Part shown: positions 12,331 to 22,792 of the stretch, one piece after another | Layout: each line of letters opens with the position of its first letter | How positions within the stretch are numbered: position 1 is the stretch's first letter | Source of the DNA: Ligustrum vulgare | Lineage: Eukaryota > Streptophyta > Magnoliopsida > Lamiales > Oleaceae | DNA length: 64,000 nt | Assembly (NCBI GenBank): GCA_963555705.1 | Contig: OY743172.1 | Location: forward strand, 21,947,446-22,011,445 | Direction of reading: 5' to 3' | The notes under the pieces: generated by a model | Databases searched by the model: none | Seen by the model: the letters and a program-made list of their open reading frames with translations, nothing else | What the model was told of the DNA's origin: nothing | Translations under genes and position numbers: made by a program

Positions 12331-12768
12331 ACTTATATAGTGCCTCGAGTTCTAAATACCCAGTTCGCCCTGTCATTTTCTGGTCTAAACTTTAAAATAA
12401 TATTCTAACGGAAGAAATAATTGAAATTCATTTTTGGCAACATTAAATAAAATGTAATGGTCGATAAAACTTGAAAACATTTATGAAACAATTCAAAATA
12501 ATAAATCGAGCCATTAATAATACAAAAATTCGACAATGCCATAATTTCTCAAATAATTGAAAATCTCAAAAACATCCAAAGTTTATAAACGTGGATCATC
12601 AAGATAAGATTTTCGATTATTTAATGACTGTTGCCACAATCATCAATCACGTGCCACCCTCTCCGAAATCTGCAAATATTGTTAGAATAGGAATGAACAT
12701 TTCATAGAAATACTCAGTAGACTCATCGCCAATTAATTAATCTACAATATAATTGAACACGTAAATAT

Positions 12769-12900
12769 AGGCTATTTAGAATCATAGGGTGTGGGTAGTC
12801 TCTTCTCGTGCATTAAAGCACATGGCTTCTCTTTGAAAAATCATAGGCTCTTTAAAATCATCGGGTGTGGGTAGTCTCGTCTCGTGCATAAGGCACGTAA
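12769..12900. repeat. Two-copy direct repeat inside solo LTR A
   Basis: The phrase ATCATAGGGTGTGGGTAGTC with a following CTCGTGCAT(T)AA(A)G.CAC block occurs at about 12780 and again at about 12858. Confidence 0.75.
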
Positions 12901-13680
12901 GTTATACATAACATTATCATTTATCTTGCAAGATAATCTCTTCTTTCTCATGCATAAAAGCATATAAGTTATGACAATCATAAAAATATAAATATTTCCA
13001 AAGAAATATATTCTCGTCTCATTTCATGAAATAAATTTCACATAAATCACGTAACATACACATTCATATGCAATTATAATTTAAATCAATTAATAGGGGC
13101 GAGTCTACCTTAATTTCAACGGGTGCAAAATTGAGCGGGAAATGACTTCAATCCTTTAAATCTCCGTACGCCTCGTCTAGCCAATTAGAAAAATAAGTTA
13201 AATTAATCTTTGAAATTTATAGATTAAAAATGATAAATTACAATTTGGGGACTGAAATTGATAATTTGAAAGTTGGAGGACTAAAATGAATACTTTTAAA
13301 CTTGAGGGACTAAAATTCAATTGAAGCTCAAAATGGATATTAAATTGTAGGGATTTAAATAATTGATTTTTTAAAATGAAAGGATTGATTAAAATCATTT
13401 AAAAACTCAAGGGGCTGAAATGATAAGTTTAAAACTATAAGGACTGAAGTACATAACTTTAAAACTTGGGGGACTAAGCTGCAATTTCTGAAAATCAAAA
13501 TATTAAAATCAAAATTTCTCTCCCTCCTTCCCATTCTGAATCAGAGAAAGAGAGAGGGGAGAGCGACCGAAAATTGCCTCCTGGCGCCACCGGTCCTCAG
13601 TCGGCGATGTGGCGACGAAACGCTGCCAGCGAGTGGTGGCGGGCTATGGACTATGAAGGGGGGGGGGGTCAGATTGTGGA

Positions 13681-13685
13681 GTTTA
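13681..13685 (+). repeat. Left target duplication of element B (GTTTA)
   Basis: GTTTA directly precedes the 5' LTR and is repeated at 22129-22133 directly after the 3' LTR. Confidence 0.9.
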
Positions 13686-14457
13686 TGATGAGAACCAAGA
13701 AAGTCAAACCTCGATGCGTGTGCCTGTGGGACCCATAACAAGATCCGACGTCGAAGAGGTTCAAGATTAGAGGCTAAATAATGTGAATAAGTCAAGAAAA
13801 CAAGCCGAGAATCAAGTTGGAGCCAAAAAGAAGAAGAAATTGGACTCAGCCAATTTCGGTCGATCGAAAATCATACCGGTCGACCGAAACTCTGCAGAGG
13901 ATTTTTGAAGGAAGCCTCAGTCGCGTTCGGCTGAGGGTTGGTCGACCGAAAGTCCCATTTCGGTCGACCATGTGATCGACCGAAAATGGTTCGGTCGACC
14001 GAAACACTCCGTTTCACAAAAACGGGGTTTTTGTTGTAATTTTCATAAAAACGGGATTTTGTTGCAATTTCCGAAATTTGCACCTTTTGCCCAATTTTGT
14101 ACTTATATACACTTTCTTTTTCATTTGTAAAGAATAACTTGGATGTTCAATGTGAAATGCTCTCTTGAGAGGCTCCTTGAAGTAAGGATAAAAACCTCCT
14201 TTTATATTGTATTATTCTTGGAAGTTAATCAACTTTGCTTGAGTATTATTATTCTTGTGTTGTTGTTTATTTTTCGCCACCTTGAAATTTGTTTGGTTGA
14301 TACCCATTGGGCTAGGATTTGTTAATCCTTGAATTTTGGGTTATATTTAAACTTGGGTTAAGGTGTTTATTGCTTTATTTACCACTTTAGCTTTCTTGGA
14401 TTTTATATTAAATTGTTGTGGGAATTTTCGATCAACACACCGAAGGGGTTCGCATCA
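13686..14457 (+). repeat. 5' LTR of element B
   Basis: Matches 21373-22128 over its length, from TGATGAGAACC to CGCATCA. It has an extra internal duplication of about 29 bp (AAAACGGG(G)TTTTTGTTG repeats, about 14016-14068) that the 3' LTR lacks. It carries GGTCGACC palindromes. Confidence 0.92.
13852..14010. repeat. TTTCGGTCGACCGAAA palindrome cluster, 5' LTR of B
   Basis: Six full or near copies of the palindrome around GGTCGACC occur in about 155 bp (for example 13855-13870, 13878-13891, 13940-13951, 13961-13970 and 13990-14003). The cluster recurs in the 3' LTR at about 21540-21705. Confidence 0.85.
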
Positions 14458-14459
14458 TT

Positions 14460-14471
14460 TGGTATCAGAGT
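14460..14471 (+). other. Primer binding site of element B (tRNA-iMet type)
   Basis: TGGTATCAGAGT begins two bases after the 5' LTR end. It matches the complement of the initiator tRNA-Met 3' end at 11 of 12 positions. Confidence 0.85.
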
Positions 14472-15428
14472 TTGGCTCTAATTTGGTAAACCTATATTTA
14501 CTTTCTTGTTGTTGTTCTTGTCATTGTGGAAAAAAAAAATCCGAAAATTGGGAAAAATTGGAGAAAATTTGTATGCCCATGAATATTTATTGATCATTAC
14601 ATATTGGGTATATTGATTGTTGAATTTGTTGGAGGTTTCTATTAGCCAAACTGTAACACCCCTAGTTTACGAGTCTAAAACCTAGGCGTGTTAACTTCCA
14701 TTCACATTAAATGCGGAATTAAATCGTTTACACAATTAAAATGTTCATTTATCTATTGTAAAATTTTACAGAAATTTCGACACAGTCTCCTCTATAAATT
14801 GGACATAGCCAACCTGTAGAGGGACATCAAAACCATTTTAAAAATTTAAAACATCAATCACATCTCAATCACATTCATTATCGCCAAACCAATTCATTCA
14901 TTCCCCAACTCCTCAAGCATAAGATTTTCCAAAGTATCAACAGACATTGACAAATGAAATAAGAAGTAATTTAATCTCTAATACGTCATCCATACTTAAT
15001 TAAAACCAACTTCAACCAAACAATTATCAATAATAATGAATTAAGGAATAAATTTAAATAATAACTTGAATAATTTAACTTTATTAAATAATGGCGACAG
15101 CGGGTACTGTCTTAGTCAGTCGCCAAGTACTCCCCTCTGATCATCTAACATTCATCACCTGAAATGTTGGGGAGGGATTGGGGTGAGCTAAAGCTCAGTA
15201 AGTAAACTGTATGCATGAATGCATGCTTATGACATGAATGCTTTTTAACAATTCCATGTATGTATCCCCTTTTTTCTTTACTTTCCAGAACATACAACAT
15301 TTCAAACTTTCACTTAACATTTCAAAACTTTCACTTCATTTCCATCGTGAGCTCACTTGGTGTAACTTCTAGTCAATCAGAATACAGTGGGCAATTACTT
15401 ATTTGGAACCAGATTAACATTCACATTT

Positions 15429-15518
15429 CCACCGCAAAGCGGTTTAACATTCACTTTCCCACCGCAAAGCGGTTGAACAGTCCACCGTAAACGATTGAAC
15501 ATTCCGTCGCAAAGCGAC
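15429..15518. repeat. Four tandem hairpin units in solo LTR C
   Basis: Four units of about 21-28 bp each start CC and hold a stem-AAA-stem motif: ACCGC-AAA-GCGGT twice, ACCGT-AAA-CGAT (weakened), and GTCGC-AAA-GCGAC. The fourth differs from the first at two positions on each arm, and both pairs stay complementary. Confidence 0.85.
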
Positions 15519-16794
15519 TTAATTCGGGTATGCCGGTCCCCCGCGCCCCATTTCCCACTCGCAACTTTCATGAACTAGAAGTACACCCATTCATTCTTTC
15601 AAAAACTTGGGATACATAACTTTTGAACAAACTTACACCTTGACACATTTCTTTCATTTAAAAACATTTGACTTCCCAATTTCGATGTCAATGCATGCTT
15701 CATGATGCAATGACATGATAATGTGCATGCTTGAACATTCTTCTCAATAACATATACTTTCATAACGTAAATGAAATTCATCAAGGCAAGTAGATTACAA
15801 GATAGTCATTTACACATTTCACATTTACATTCAACTTCTATAAAAATAGGGGGAAGTTTACTTACTTGACGTCCTTAGCATTTACCGTTATCCGGATTTG
15901 CAAGTGGAGGAACATCGGCTGCCCGTGTCGTCAATGTACCAAAATCCTAGTTGTACCCATTCAATTAATACAATATACTTTTAGTTCAAAATCACATTTT
16001 TAAACTCTAAGCAAGGTTAAAACTTCTATTTCATTCACAATTCAATCCCAAACATGACTTTACGCTAGGTCCAACACACAACACCATATTCGAAATAAGA
16101 TGTCAATTTCAATGTACTTTAGAAAGCTTTTTCTTACCTTTTAATTCAAATTAAATTACAACATTACATAGCTTGGCCCAGCTTTACAAAATTTCTCAAT
16201 AAAATTCTAATTACCCAAAATCCGAAAATTCTCAAACGTTGTTGTCAATTAAACCTAAAACTGAGGATTTACCATCACAGGTCGACGTTGTTAAAATTAA
16301 CATTGCTAAAATCTGAGCTTTGTAAATAATTTGTAAATAAATTCCTAAATCCAAATTTCACATTATAACTCAAACATTGCCAAACAATTAATTAATTCAT
16401 AATCCCAACAATATGAAATATTCACATACTTCAATAAATATGACTCTCAATTCACAAACACATTTGAAATTCTTTTCAAAAATTCTAAATCTGAAATTTA
16501 TCATTATACTTCAAACTTTAACCAAATAATGAACAAAGCTATAATTTTTATAAATTTTCGAAAATCTGAAACATACTAATCCAGGCTCCAAATAAAATCC
16601 TCAAATTAATAATTTAAGGTTTCAAAAATCTAAACAAAGATTAAAATCTGTAACTTTAACTAAACCTATAAAATTTCAGTCTAAAATTATACAAACTATA
16701 CACACACATTTTTACATTAGTCCAACGCTAATTTCAACATCATGAAATTCGAAATTAATTAATACCCAATCTGAAAAATCTTCACATACATGAT

Positions 16795-16813
16795 ATATAT
16801 ATATATATATATA
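16795..16813. repeat. (TA)n microsatellite
   Basis: About nine TA units inside solo LTR C. Confidence 0.9.
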
Positions 16814-17617
16814 CTGTCATCATAAGCCCCAAATTTCGAAATCAACAACATATGAACTTTAATCCAACTAAAATTTGAAATCTGAAATTCATAGCTACAC
16901 ACACACGCGCGCACCATATAAACATACACATACATCAATAACCCGATCATGTTCATGTGCGTGTAAAACCGTGTGTCAAATGCAGCGTGGGACGGTATGT
17001 GTGTGTGATGGATGGGAAAAGTAGGAGGGCTTACAGTGCTATTGTCGGCGGTAGTGGTCGACTGGGTAGAAACCGTGATGAGAAGATAAGGGAGGCAGGT
17101 TGCTGCCGAGAGGATATCAACAAGGAGAGAGGCGAGAGACGGTGAGATAGAGCGAGAGGCTGAGAGCGAGAGCGAGATGAGGGCGACGTGAGAGAGAGCG
17201 CCGAGAGAGGAGTGAAGTGGGAGTCGTGAGTGAGGGAGAGTTAACGAGGGTTTAGGTATTAGGTTTATATTAAATCTTTTGAAATTTGCAATTTGGTCCC
17301 TCAAACTCCCTAAGTTTCAAAAATTAAGTACACATCTATCATAAATTTACAGAATACCCCAAAATTTACACTTATAATAATTTGACAAAAATAGGAATTG
17401 GCAAGCTTAGGAAATAAAACAATTATTCACATAAATTGCAAGTAAACAAATTTATAATTTTCTAATTGGCACATTGAGCGAGACAGCGTTCAATTCCTTC
17501 CACTGCAAAACAATACAAATTATTGACATTAAAGATCATAACTTTATAATAACATTCACATGAGTATTACGTGAAATTTAAAATTGCACGAAAACTGAAA
17601 ATCGGCTTTACACAAAC

Positions 17618-18298
17618 ACTTACTTTCCTACATTATCCAAAGTGTTTGATAAATTGTTCCAAAGAAAAATACCCCATTCATGCCTTATTATTCAATGCCC
17701 ATAACTTGTTAATTACTTGGAGCTATCTAATTCCCATAATTGAGATTGTGTTATCAACATTATATCTCATATATTACTTGCTTCATACATTGGGTAATTG
17801 TTGATCATTCATTTCTTGTCACATTTGGGTTGTTGGGGATTTATCATATGTCCACATTTTATCCATTCAAGGTCATTCAAAGATTGAGTACAAGGTGTTT
17901 GATAAATTGTCTCATTCAAAATTTACACTCTTTGTGCTTATTGTTCTACATCTATGCCTTGTCTATTATTTGTTGTTTGTCAATCCCATTGCTAAATTGT
18001 ATTCCTAGAATCCCATCCCACATAAATATTGTTCCTTTTGAGTTTAGCAAGCACAAAAATTCCACTTGCTATTTGTATCTACTTGTTATAAATTCCTTCT
18101 TCCTTTGTTTGTGATTTCCTTGACTTCACAAGAATTATACTTTATGGTTTAGTTGATTACCTTCCTTGGAGAACTTGAGAAAGGAGATCTTGAGTAGAAA
18201 AAGGCAAGAGTGGTGAGCTCATTAGAGGGTAAAAGCCTAAATTGAGTGAAACACGAGTGAAAATTATTCTTGTGAGAACATTTTCACACTTGCACACC
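17618..18298 (+). other. Leader of element B between solo LTR C and gag
   Basis: T-rich untranslated leader. With C removed, B's leader is about 0.87 kb. No conserved coding was seen. Confidence 0.6.
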
Positions 18299-18643
18299 AT
18301 GTCAAATTCCAATGCTCAAACTCAAGATTTGAAGTACTTGTTACAAAATCTTTCAACCACCATGGCTAGACAAATGGAGAAGATTGGGGGTGAGTTGGAA
18401 AATTTAGGAACAAGAGGGGAGAGTACATCAACTAATATGGGTGAAGAAAATAGGGATGGTAGGAGAAGGTCGATGGATAAATTTGGGAACCTTGTGTATA
18501 GGGATGGAAGTAGAAAATCAAATGGGAAGTTGAATAAGAAAATTAGAATGAATGTTTGGGATGATGAAGGGGATGGTGAACAAAATGGGAGCATGTATAG
18601 AAAAAAGAGGAGAATGGGTAGACATGAGTGGAGATGGAATTGA
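18299..18643 (+). pseudogene. Element B gag-like N-terminus
   Basis: An ATG at 18299 opens a reading frame beginning MSNSNAQTQDLKYLLQ, followed by a short helical stretch (MARQMEKIGGELENLG) and a polar, Arg/Asn/Gly-rich tail. It resembles the N-terminal region of plant Ty3/gypsy gag, but the conserved gag core and a CCHC knuckle were not found. The frame runs out at 18643, while an overlapping frame (from about 18552) carries the protease, so a frameshift separates them. It probably contributes nothing functional now. Confidence 0.55.
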
Positions 18644-19673
18644 TGATAATATTGATAGAACAAAAATAAAGAGTCCATCATTCCATAGGAGGGATGATAA
18701 TGAAGGAGAAGTTGAAGGAGATGGGAGAACGGGTAGAAGAAGAAGAGAATGGGTAGATAGGAGTGGAGATAGAATTGATGATATTATTGATAGGGCAAAA
18801 ATGAAGAGTTCATCATTCCATAGGAGGGGTGATAATGAGAAGGGAGTGTTGGAGATGAATGCTAGGTCACCAACATCTTTTGCCCATGATAATGAGAAGG
18901 AGAAGGATGGAGAAAATATTTTCTACACTAGATGTCTTGTGGGGGATAGGGCATGTAGTCTCATTATAGATGGAGAGAGTGACATGAATTTGGTGAGTGC
19001 TAGTAGGGTGGAGAAATTGGGGTTACCGGTTAAGAGGCATCCTAATCCCTATGTATTGCAAAGGTTGGGTGATGATGGGGGAGTGAGAGTGAGTGAACAA
19101 GTTCTTCTTCCCTTCAACATTGGAACCTATTGTGACCAAGTGATATGTGATGTAGTTCCCATGCACACTACACACATAATTTTTGGGAGACCTTGGCAAA
19201 ATGTTAGGAGTGTGACACATGACAAGAGGAAGAACCGGTGTAGCTTCCAAATGGATGAAAACAAGGTTGTGATCCTATCCTTCAGTCCGGAAGAAGTATG
19301 CAATGACCAAATGATGCTCAAGAAGGAATTCGAGGAAGAAAAGGAGAAGGAAAAAGAAGAGAAAGAAAGGGAGGATAGGAAAACAAAAGAACATTCAATT
19401 GATAAAATTGAAGAAAATAAAAATGAGAGCATGAGAGTTGGGGCAACGTCCCTAGGAAAAGGAGAGACAATGAGGGTTGGAGCCACGATTCCAGAAAAAG
19501 GAGAGGTAAGAGAAGAACCGAGAGTCGAGGATCATACCTCAGAAAAATGTGAGGAAGTGATGAGTGCCACCAAGAAGATTGAGAGAAAAGATCACCCCAA
19601 AATGTTCTTTACTCTTGAATATTCTAACACTTCCCCCCTAGTTTGGTTATTTCTTTGTTGCAGGAAATTGTGA
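18552..19673 (+). pseudogene. Element B aspartic protease region and charged linker
   Basis: An open frame of 373 codons. Residues 40-75 and 85-125 are a tandem duplication (GDGIDD..FHRRDDNE and GDRIDD..FHRRGDNE). From about residue 128 a retropepsin-like domain follows: TRCLVGDRACSLIIDGESDMN, then VEKLGLPVKRHPNPY, VICDVVPMHTTHIIFGRPWQ. The active-site area reads IIDGES where related elements have IIDGGS. After it comes a Glu/Lys-rich linker with MRVGAT repeats, then DHPKMFF. Related autonomous elements continue into reverse transcriptase, but here the frame ends and RNase H text starts at once, which marks the internal deletion. The true start is uncertain because no conserved start codon is evident. 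Confidence 0.75.
18612..18845 (+). repeat. Tandem duplication within B's gag/protease linker
   Basis: Two copies of about 125 bp, each starting near GAATGGGTAGA and running through ATTGATGATA..TTCCATAGGAGG, are kept in frame and give two copies of the peptide pattern W-V-D-x-S-G-D. Confidence 0.8.
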
Positions 19674-20023
19674 GGCCAACTTATCAAGGCAACAAAGAAC
19701 TCCAAAAGCATGCCTTATGGAAGAAATTCATGAAAACATTTTCCTACAACAACGAGTACAACCGAGGTAAAGAAAATGACATAACCGATGCAACATCTAG
19801 GAGGTATTCTCCTAACATTTTCTTGAATGCAAGGTTATTGTGTCTTGAATATATTAGAGGGTTGTATGATCTTGATGTAGATTTGAGAAGTGTGTTGTTG
19901 ACTTGTGAAAATGTAACATGTGGTAAGGATCATTGTCATGATGAGTGCTTAATTTGTAAACGCAACTTTTTGCGTGTGCCCAATTGCATAAGTACCAAAT
20001 CCTTTTGTGAAAATGTTGCATAG
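19643..20023 (+). pseudogene. Element B RNase H C-terminal remnant
   Basis: The frame holds FSYNNEYNRGKENDITDATSRR, matching the end of the Ty3/gypsy RNase H domain (pattern YKPGKENVxADALSRR), then a linker of the kind found before integrase. Everything upstream (reverse transcriptase and most of RNase H) is absent. A TAG at 20021-20023 interrupts the frame, which then continues open to 21121. Confidence 0.7.
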
Positions 20024-21124
20024 AATACATTTCATGGGCATGTTGAATCCTTATCTTGTGAAAATATGCTTGACTTGCATATTGGCTCTCTAAAGGAATT
20101 GCTAGTTAGGAGAGTCCATGGAAAAGATTTATTGGGATGTCTTGATGATAAAAGGACTTCACTTCTAACATTTCTAGATGCTCCCTCATTCCGTGTTGAA
20201 CATAGTAAGAGCATGCATGTTAAATATCTGAATTTGTTAAACATTTATGAATCATGTTGTGAGCAATATTTTGATGGATTATATGGGCATGATGATTATT
20301 TGTTTTGGAAAATTGGATTGTTTCCTTGTAAATATGTCATGCGTGAATTGCTAGTGGGAGGAGCACATGATGATTGTTTGATGGGGCAATTTAAAATCAA
20401 TGGGGTTTTAGAGGTATTATGTGATCAATTTTATTGTCCTATTTTGAATATTGGTGTTGAACATGTTTGCACTTGTAGTAAATGCCGAACTTGTAAAATG
20501 GCTAAATTCAAGTTTTTCCTCCAAGGATTCCATGCATATTTGCCCATCATGAGTAAACCTTGGACTACTACTTCTATGAATTTTAAAGTGGGTTTACTTG
20601 GAACAAAGAAAGAAAATGATGCTATTTTTGTGATTGTTGGTAGGAGTATTAAAATGTCACGTTTGATTGCATGTCATGAAACCAACAAGGTCATCAACCT
20701 AGCTAATCATTTCTTTTGGGAGGTCGTGCATTTGCACAAAGTTGGTGTTAATTTTATGGTTGTTAAATTTGCTTGCACTTTAATTGCTCATCATATTAGC
20801 AAGTTTCCTCCACTTAAAATTGCTTGTGACTTTAACCTATTAACTCTGTTGAACTTTATGCATATGTTTATTGGAGAAAGAGTTGGTTTAGGTGGGCACG
20901 AGAATGCACTTTTGGTTAAGCCCCTTTGCAGGAGGCTCGGGCTTCCATTTGAAGGAATTGGTATACAATATATTTCCAATGCCAACCATGGTAGGAAGCA
21001 TATTCCATTTGATCCGGGAGGCCGGATATGTTCCCATTCGTGGAAGGAGCGACCCCCCGATCAAATAAAATCCAAATTGCTACTCTGCGGTGTTGGCACA
21101 TCTCAAACTTTTGGCAACTCCTAA
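20024..21124 (+). pseudogene. Element B degenerate integrase
   Basis: Same frame as the RNase H remnant. Early on there is a decayed repeat of the zinc-binding region, then a better one: ELLVGGAHDDCLMGQF, LCDQFYCPIL, CTCSKCRTCKMAK, matching the HHCC integrase domain. The core begins PWTTTSMNFKVGLLG, where the first catalytic Asp is replaced by Asn. The second catalytic region (usually IVSDRD) is replaced by FMVVKFACT, and the segment with the catalytic Glu is missing. Then FNLLTLLNFM and KHIPFDPGG..SWKERPPDQIKSKLL match the domain after the core. It cannot be an active integrase, yet it keeps a long open frame. Confidence 0.75.
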
Positions 21125-21133
21125 AAATTAATT

Positions 21134-21595
21134 TTGCATGGTGAGTATGAAATTTCAGTTACATTTATTGTGTCTGAATTTTCTATTTTTATTGTAGGTG
21201 TCGATTCGTGGTCGAATCTCTTTCGAGATGGAGGAGATGATGAGAATCACGAAGGTCCAACTTCATTGCACGAACCTGTGATCCACAATATTGCAAGATC
21301 AAAGTTCAAGGAGTTTCAAGACAGTGCATTCAAGCAAGATTCGATGTCGAATTCTTTTCTAGAGGGAGGAGATGATGAGAACCGAGAAAGTCAAACATCG
21401 ATGCGCGTGCCTGTGGGACCCATGACGAGATCCGACATCGAAGATGTTCAGGATTCGAGGCTCAATAATGTGAATAAGTCAAGAAAACAAGCCGAGAATC
21501 AAGTTGGAGCCAAAAAGAAGAAGAAATTGGACTCAACCAATTTCGGTCGACCGAAAATCATACCGGTCGACCGAAACTCTGCAGAGGATTTTTGA
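21134..21595 (+). pseudogene. Element B polyprotein C-terminal tail, running into the 3' LTR
   Basis: HGEYEISVTFIVSEFSIF matches the conserved GEY..SATFNV segment near the Ty3/gypsy polyprotein end. It is followed by two copies of a tail motif: GGDDENHEG..HEPVIHNIARSKF and GGDDENRES..VPVGPMTRSDI. The second copy lies across the purine tract and the start of the 3' LTR, and the frame stays open 223 bp into the LTR. Confidence 0.7.
21361..21372 (+). other. Polypurine tract of element B
   Basis: AGAGGGAGGAGA lies immediately before the 3' LTR start at 21373, where plus-strand priming would occur. Confidence 0.85.
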
Positions 21596-22128
21596 AGGAA
21601 GCCTCAGTCGCGTTCGGCTGAGGGTTGGTCGACCGAAAGTCCCATTTCGGTCGACCATGTGATCGATCGAAAATGGTTCGGTCGACCATGTCGACCGACC
21701 GAAATACTCCGTTTCACAAAAATGGGGTTTTGTTGCAATTTTCGAAATTTGCACATTTTGCCCAATTTTGTACTTATATACACTTTCTTTTTCATTTGTA
21801 AAGAATAACTTGGATGTTCAATGTGAAATGCTCTCTTGAGAAGCTCCTTGAGGTAAGGATAAAAACCTCCTTTTATCTTGTATTATTCTTGGAAGTTAAT
21901 CAACTTTTCTTGAGTATTATTATTCTTGTGTTGTTGTTTATTTTTCGCCACCTTGGAATTTTTTTGGTTGATGCCCATTGGGCTAGAGTTTGTTAATCCT
22001 TGAATTTTAGGTTAGATTTAAACTTGGTTTAAGGTGTTTATCGCTTTATTTACCACTTTAGCTTTCTTGGGTTTTATATTAAATTATTGTGGGAATTTTC
22101 GGTCAACACACCGAAGGGGTTCGCATCA
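21373..22128 (+). repeat. 3' LTR of element B
   Basis: Matches 13686-14457. Followed directly by the GTTTA target duplication (22129-22133). Carries the GGTCGACC palindrome cluster at about 21540-21705, with one extra CATGTCGACCGACC segment relative to the 5' LTR. Confidence 0.92.
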
Positions 22129-22133
22129 GTTTA

Positions 22134-22792
22134 GGTGCGAGATTGGGCGAAAAATCGAGGTAAAACGAGGTATGGTAACCGCGGCTAAGGTCTGAAATTT
22201 CGTCCATGAACCCGACCATTCAAGGTGAGTGTTTAGCTTCGATTCTCCTGGGTCTTGGGTTTTGATTTTTGGACTGAGTTTGGGGAGGTTTTGGCTGTCG
22301 ATAGTGGTGGTTTGGAATGGGTGGTTTGATAATGGTGGCTGCCTGAACACGGTGGTGGGTGTTGGAGTGATTCTTGGTTTGTGCAGGTTGAGGTGGTGAT
22401 GATGGAGGTGAGTTGGAGGTAGCGGTGGTGACAGTTTGGGGTCTTGGCAGTGGGCTAGTGGTGTCCAGTGGTAGAGGGACAGGGGTGTTGGGTTTGGTAA
22501 TGTTGGTTGGGTGCAGGCGGTGGAAGGGTCATGATGATGGTGGTGATGATGAAGATGATGATGATGAAGAAGGAGGTGGCAGTGACTGACCACGATGGTG
22601 GTAATGGTGAAGGGCAGTGTTGGTGGTGATGATGATTCGATTTGGTGGTTGGTTCGTTTGTGTATTGGTTCGGTGGTGGTTCTAATGCTGATTCAATAGA
22701 GAAGAGAGATTCATACCATGAGAGTTGGAGATGGCTGAAAGGTTGATGGAAGCTGCTTGCTGGAACTCAGTGTTGGTTTGTGCTGAGAGGGG
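22134..22792 (+). repeat. Middle piece of solo LTR A
   Basis: G-rich segment between elements B and D with many GGTGGT and GATGATG runs. An open frame on the minus strand here encodes only His/Pro-rich low-complexity sequence and is not a gene. Confidence 0.55.

Larger units (their letters stand above)
14652..17612 (-). mobile_element. Solo LTR C (2961 bp) nested in element B
   Basis: Starts TGTAACACCCC and ends GGCTTTACA, so its termini are short inverted repeats (TGTAA/TTACA). It is flanked by CAAAC on both sides (14647-14651, 17613-17617). No gag or pol lies inside. Read on the minus strand it has an LTR-like order: a GGGACCAAATTGCAAATT tract, then CTCTCTC-rich leader text near 17140-17240, then GTTTACTTACTGAGCTTTAG near 15190-15212, a motif familiar from large plant Ty3/gypsy LTRs. 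The minus orientation is inferred from this. Confidence 0.75.
13686..22128 (+). mobile_element. Element B: non-autonomous Ty3/gypsy LTR retrotransposon
   Basis: Complete structure: LTRs of 772 and 756 bp starting TGATGAGAACC and ending GTTCGCATCA, a perfect GTTTA target duplication, a tRNA-iMet-type primer site and a purine tract. Coding sequence is gag-like, protease, RNase H tail, degenerate integrase and a C-terminal tail. Reverse transcriptase is missing, so B could not have copied itself. Solo LTR C (14652-17612) is inserted in its leader. The LTRs differ at very roughly 4 % of aligned positions by eye, with differences concentrated in the first 100 bp. B sits inside solo LTR A and is therefore younger than A. 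Confidence 0.92.

Noticed and set aside
13541..13795. 84-codon minus-strand frame
   Set aside because: It crosses the border of solo LTR A and element B, so it cannot be an ancestral gene.
15429..15518. CRISPR-like array
   Set aside because: Repeats are only about 13 bp, units are 21-28 bp with similar spacers, and the context is a plant LTR.
16759..17304. 181-codon open frame on the minus strand
   Set aside because: It lies inside solo LTR C, has a Ser/Leu-rich and then low-complexity sequence from CT-rich leader and TA-repeat DNA, and no domain.
17571..18114. Overlapping frames of 77 and 124 codons
   Set aside because: They are in the T-rich leader of element B, the first overlaps the end of solo LTR C, and the sequence is hydrophobic noise.
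22126..22593. 155-codon His/Pro-rich frame on the minus strand
   Set aside because: It is produced by GGTGGT/GATGATG runs of solo LTR A and overlaps the end of element B; not a conserved protein.
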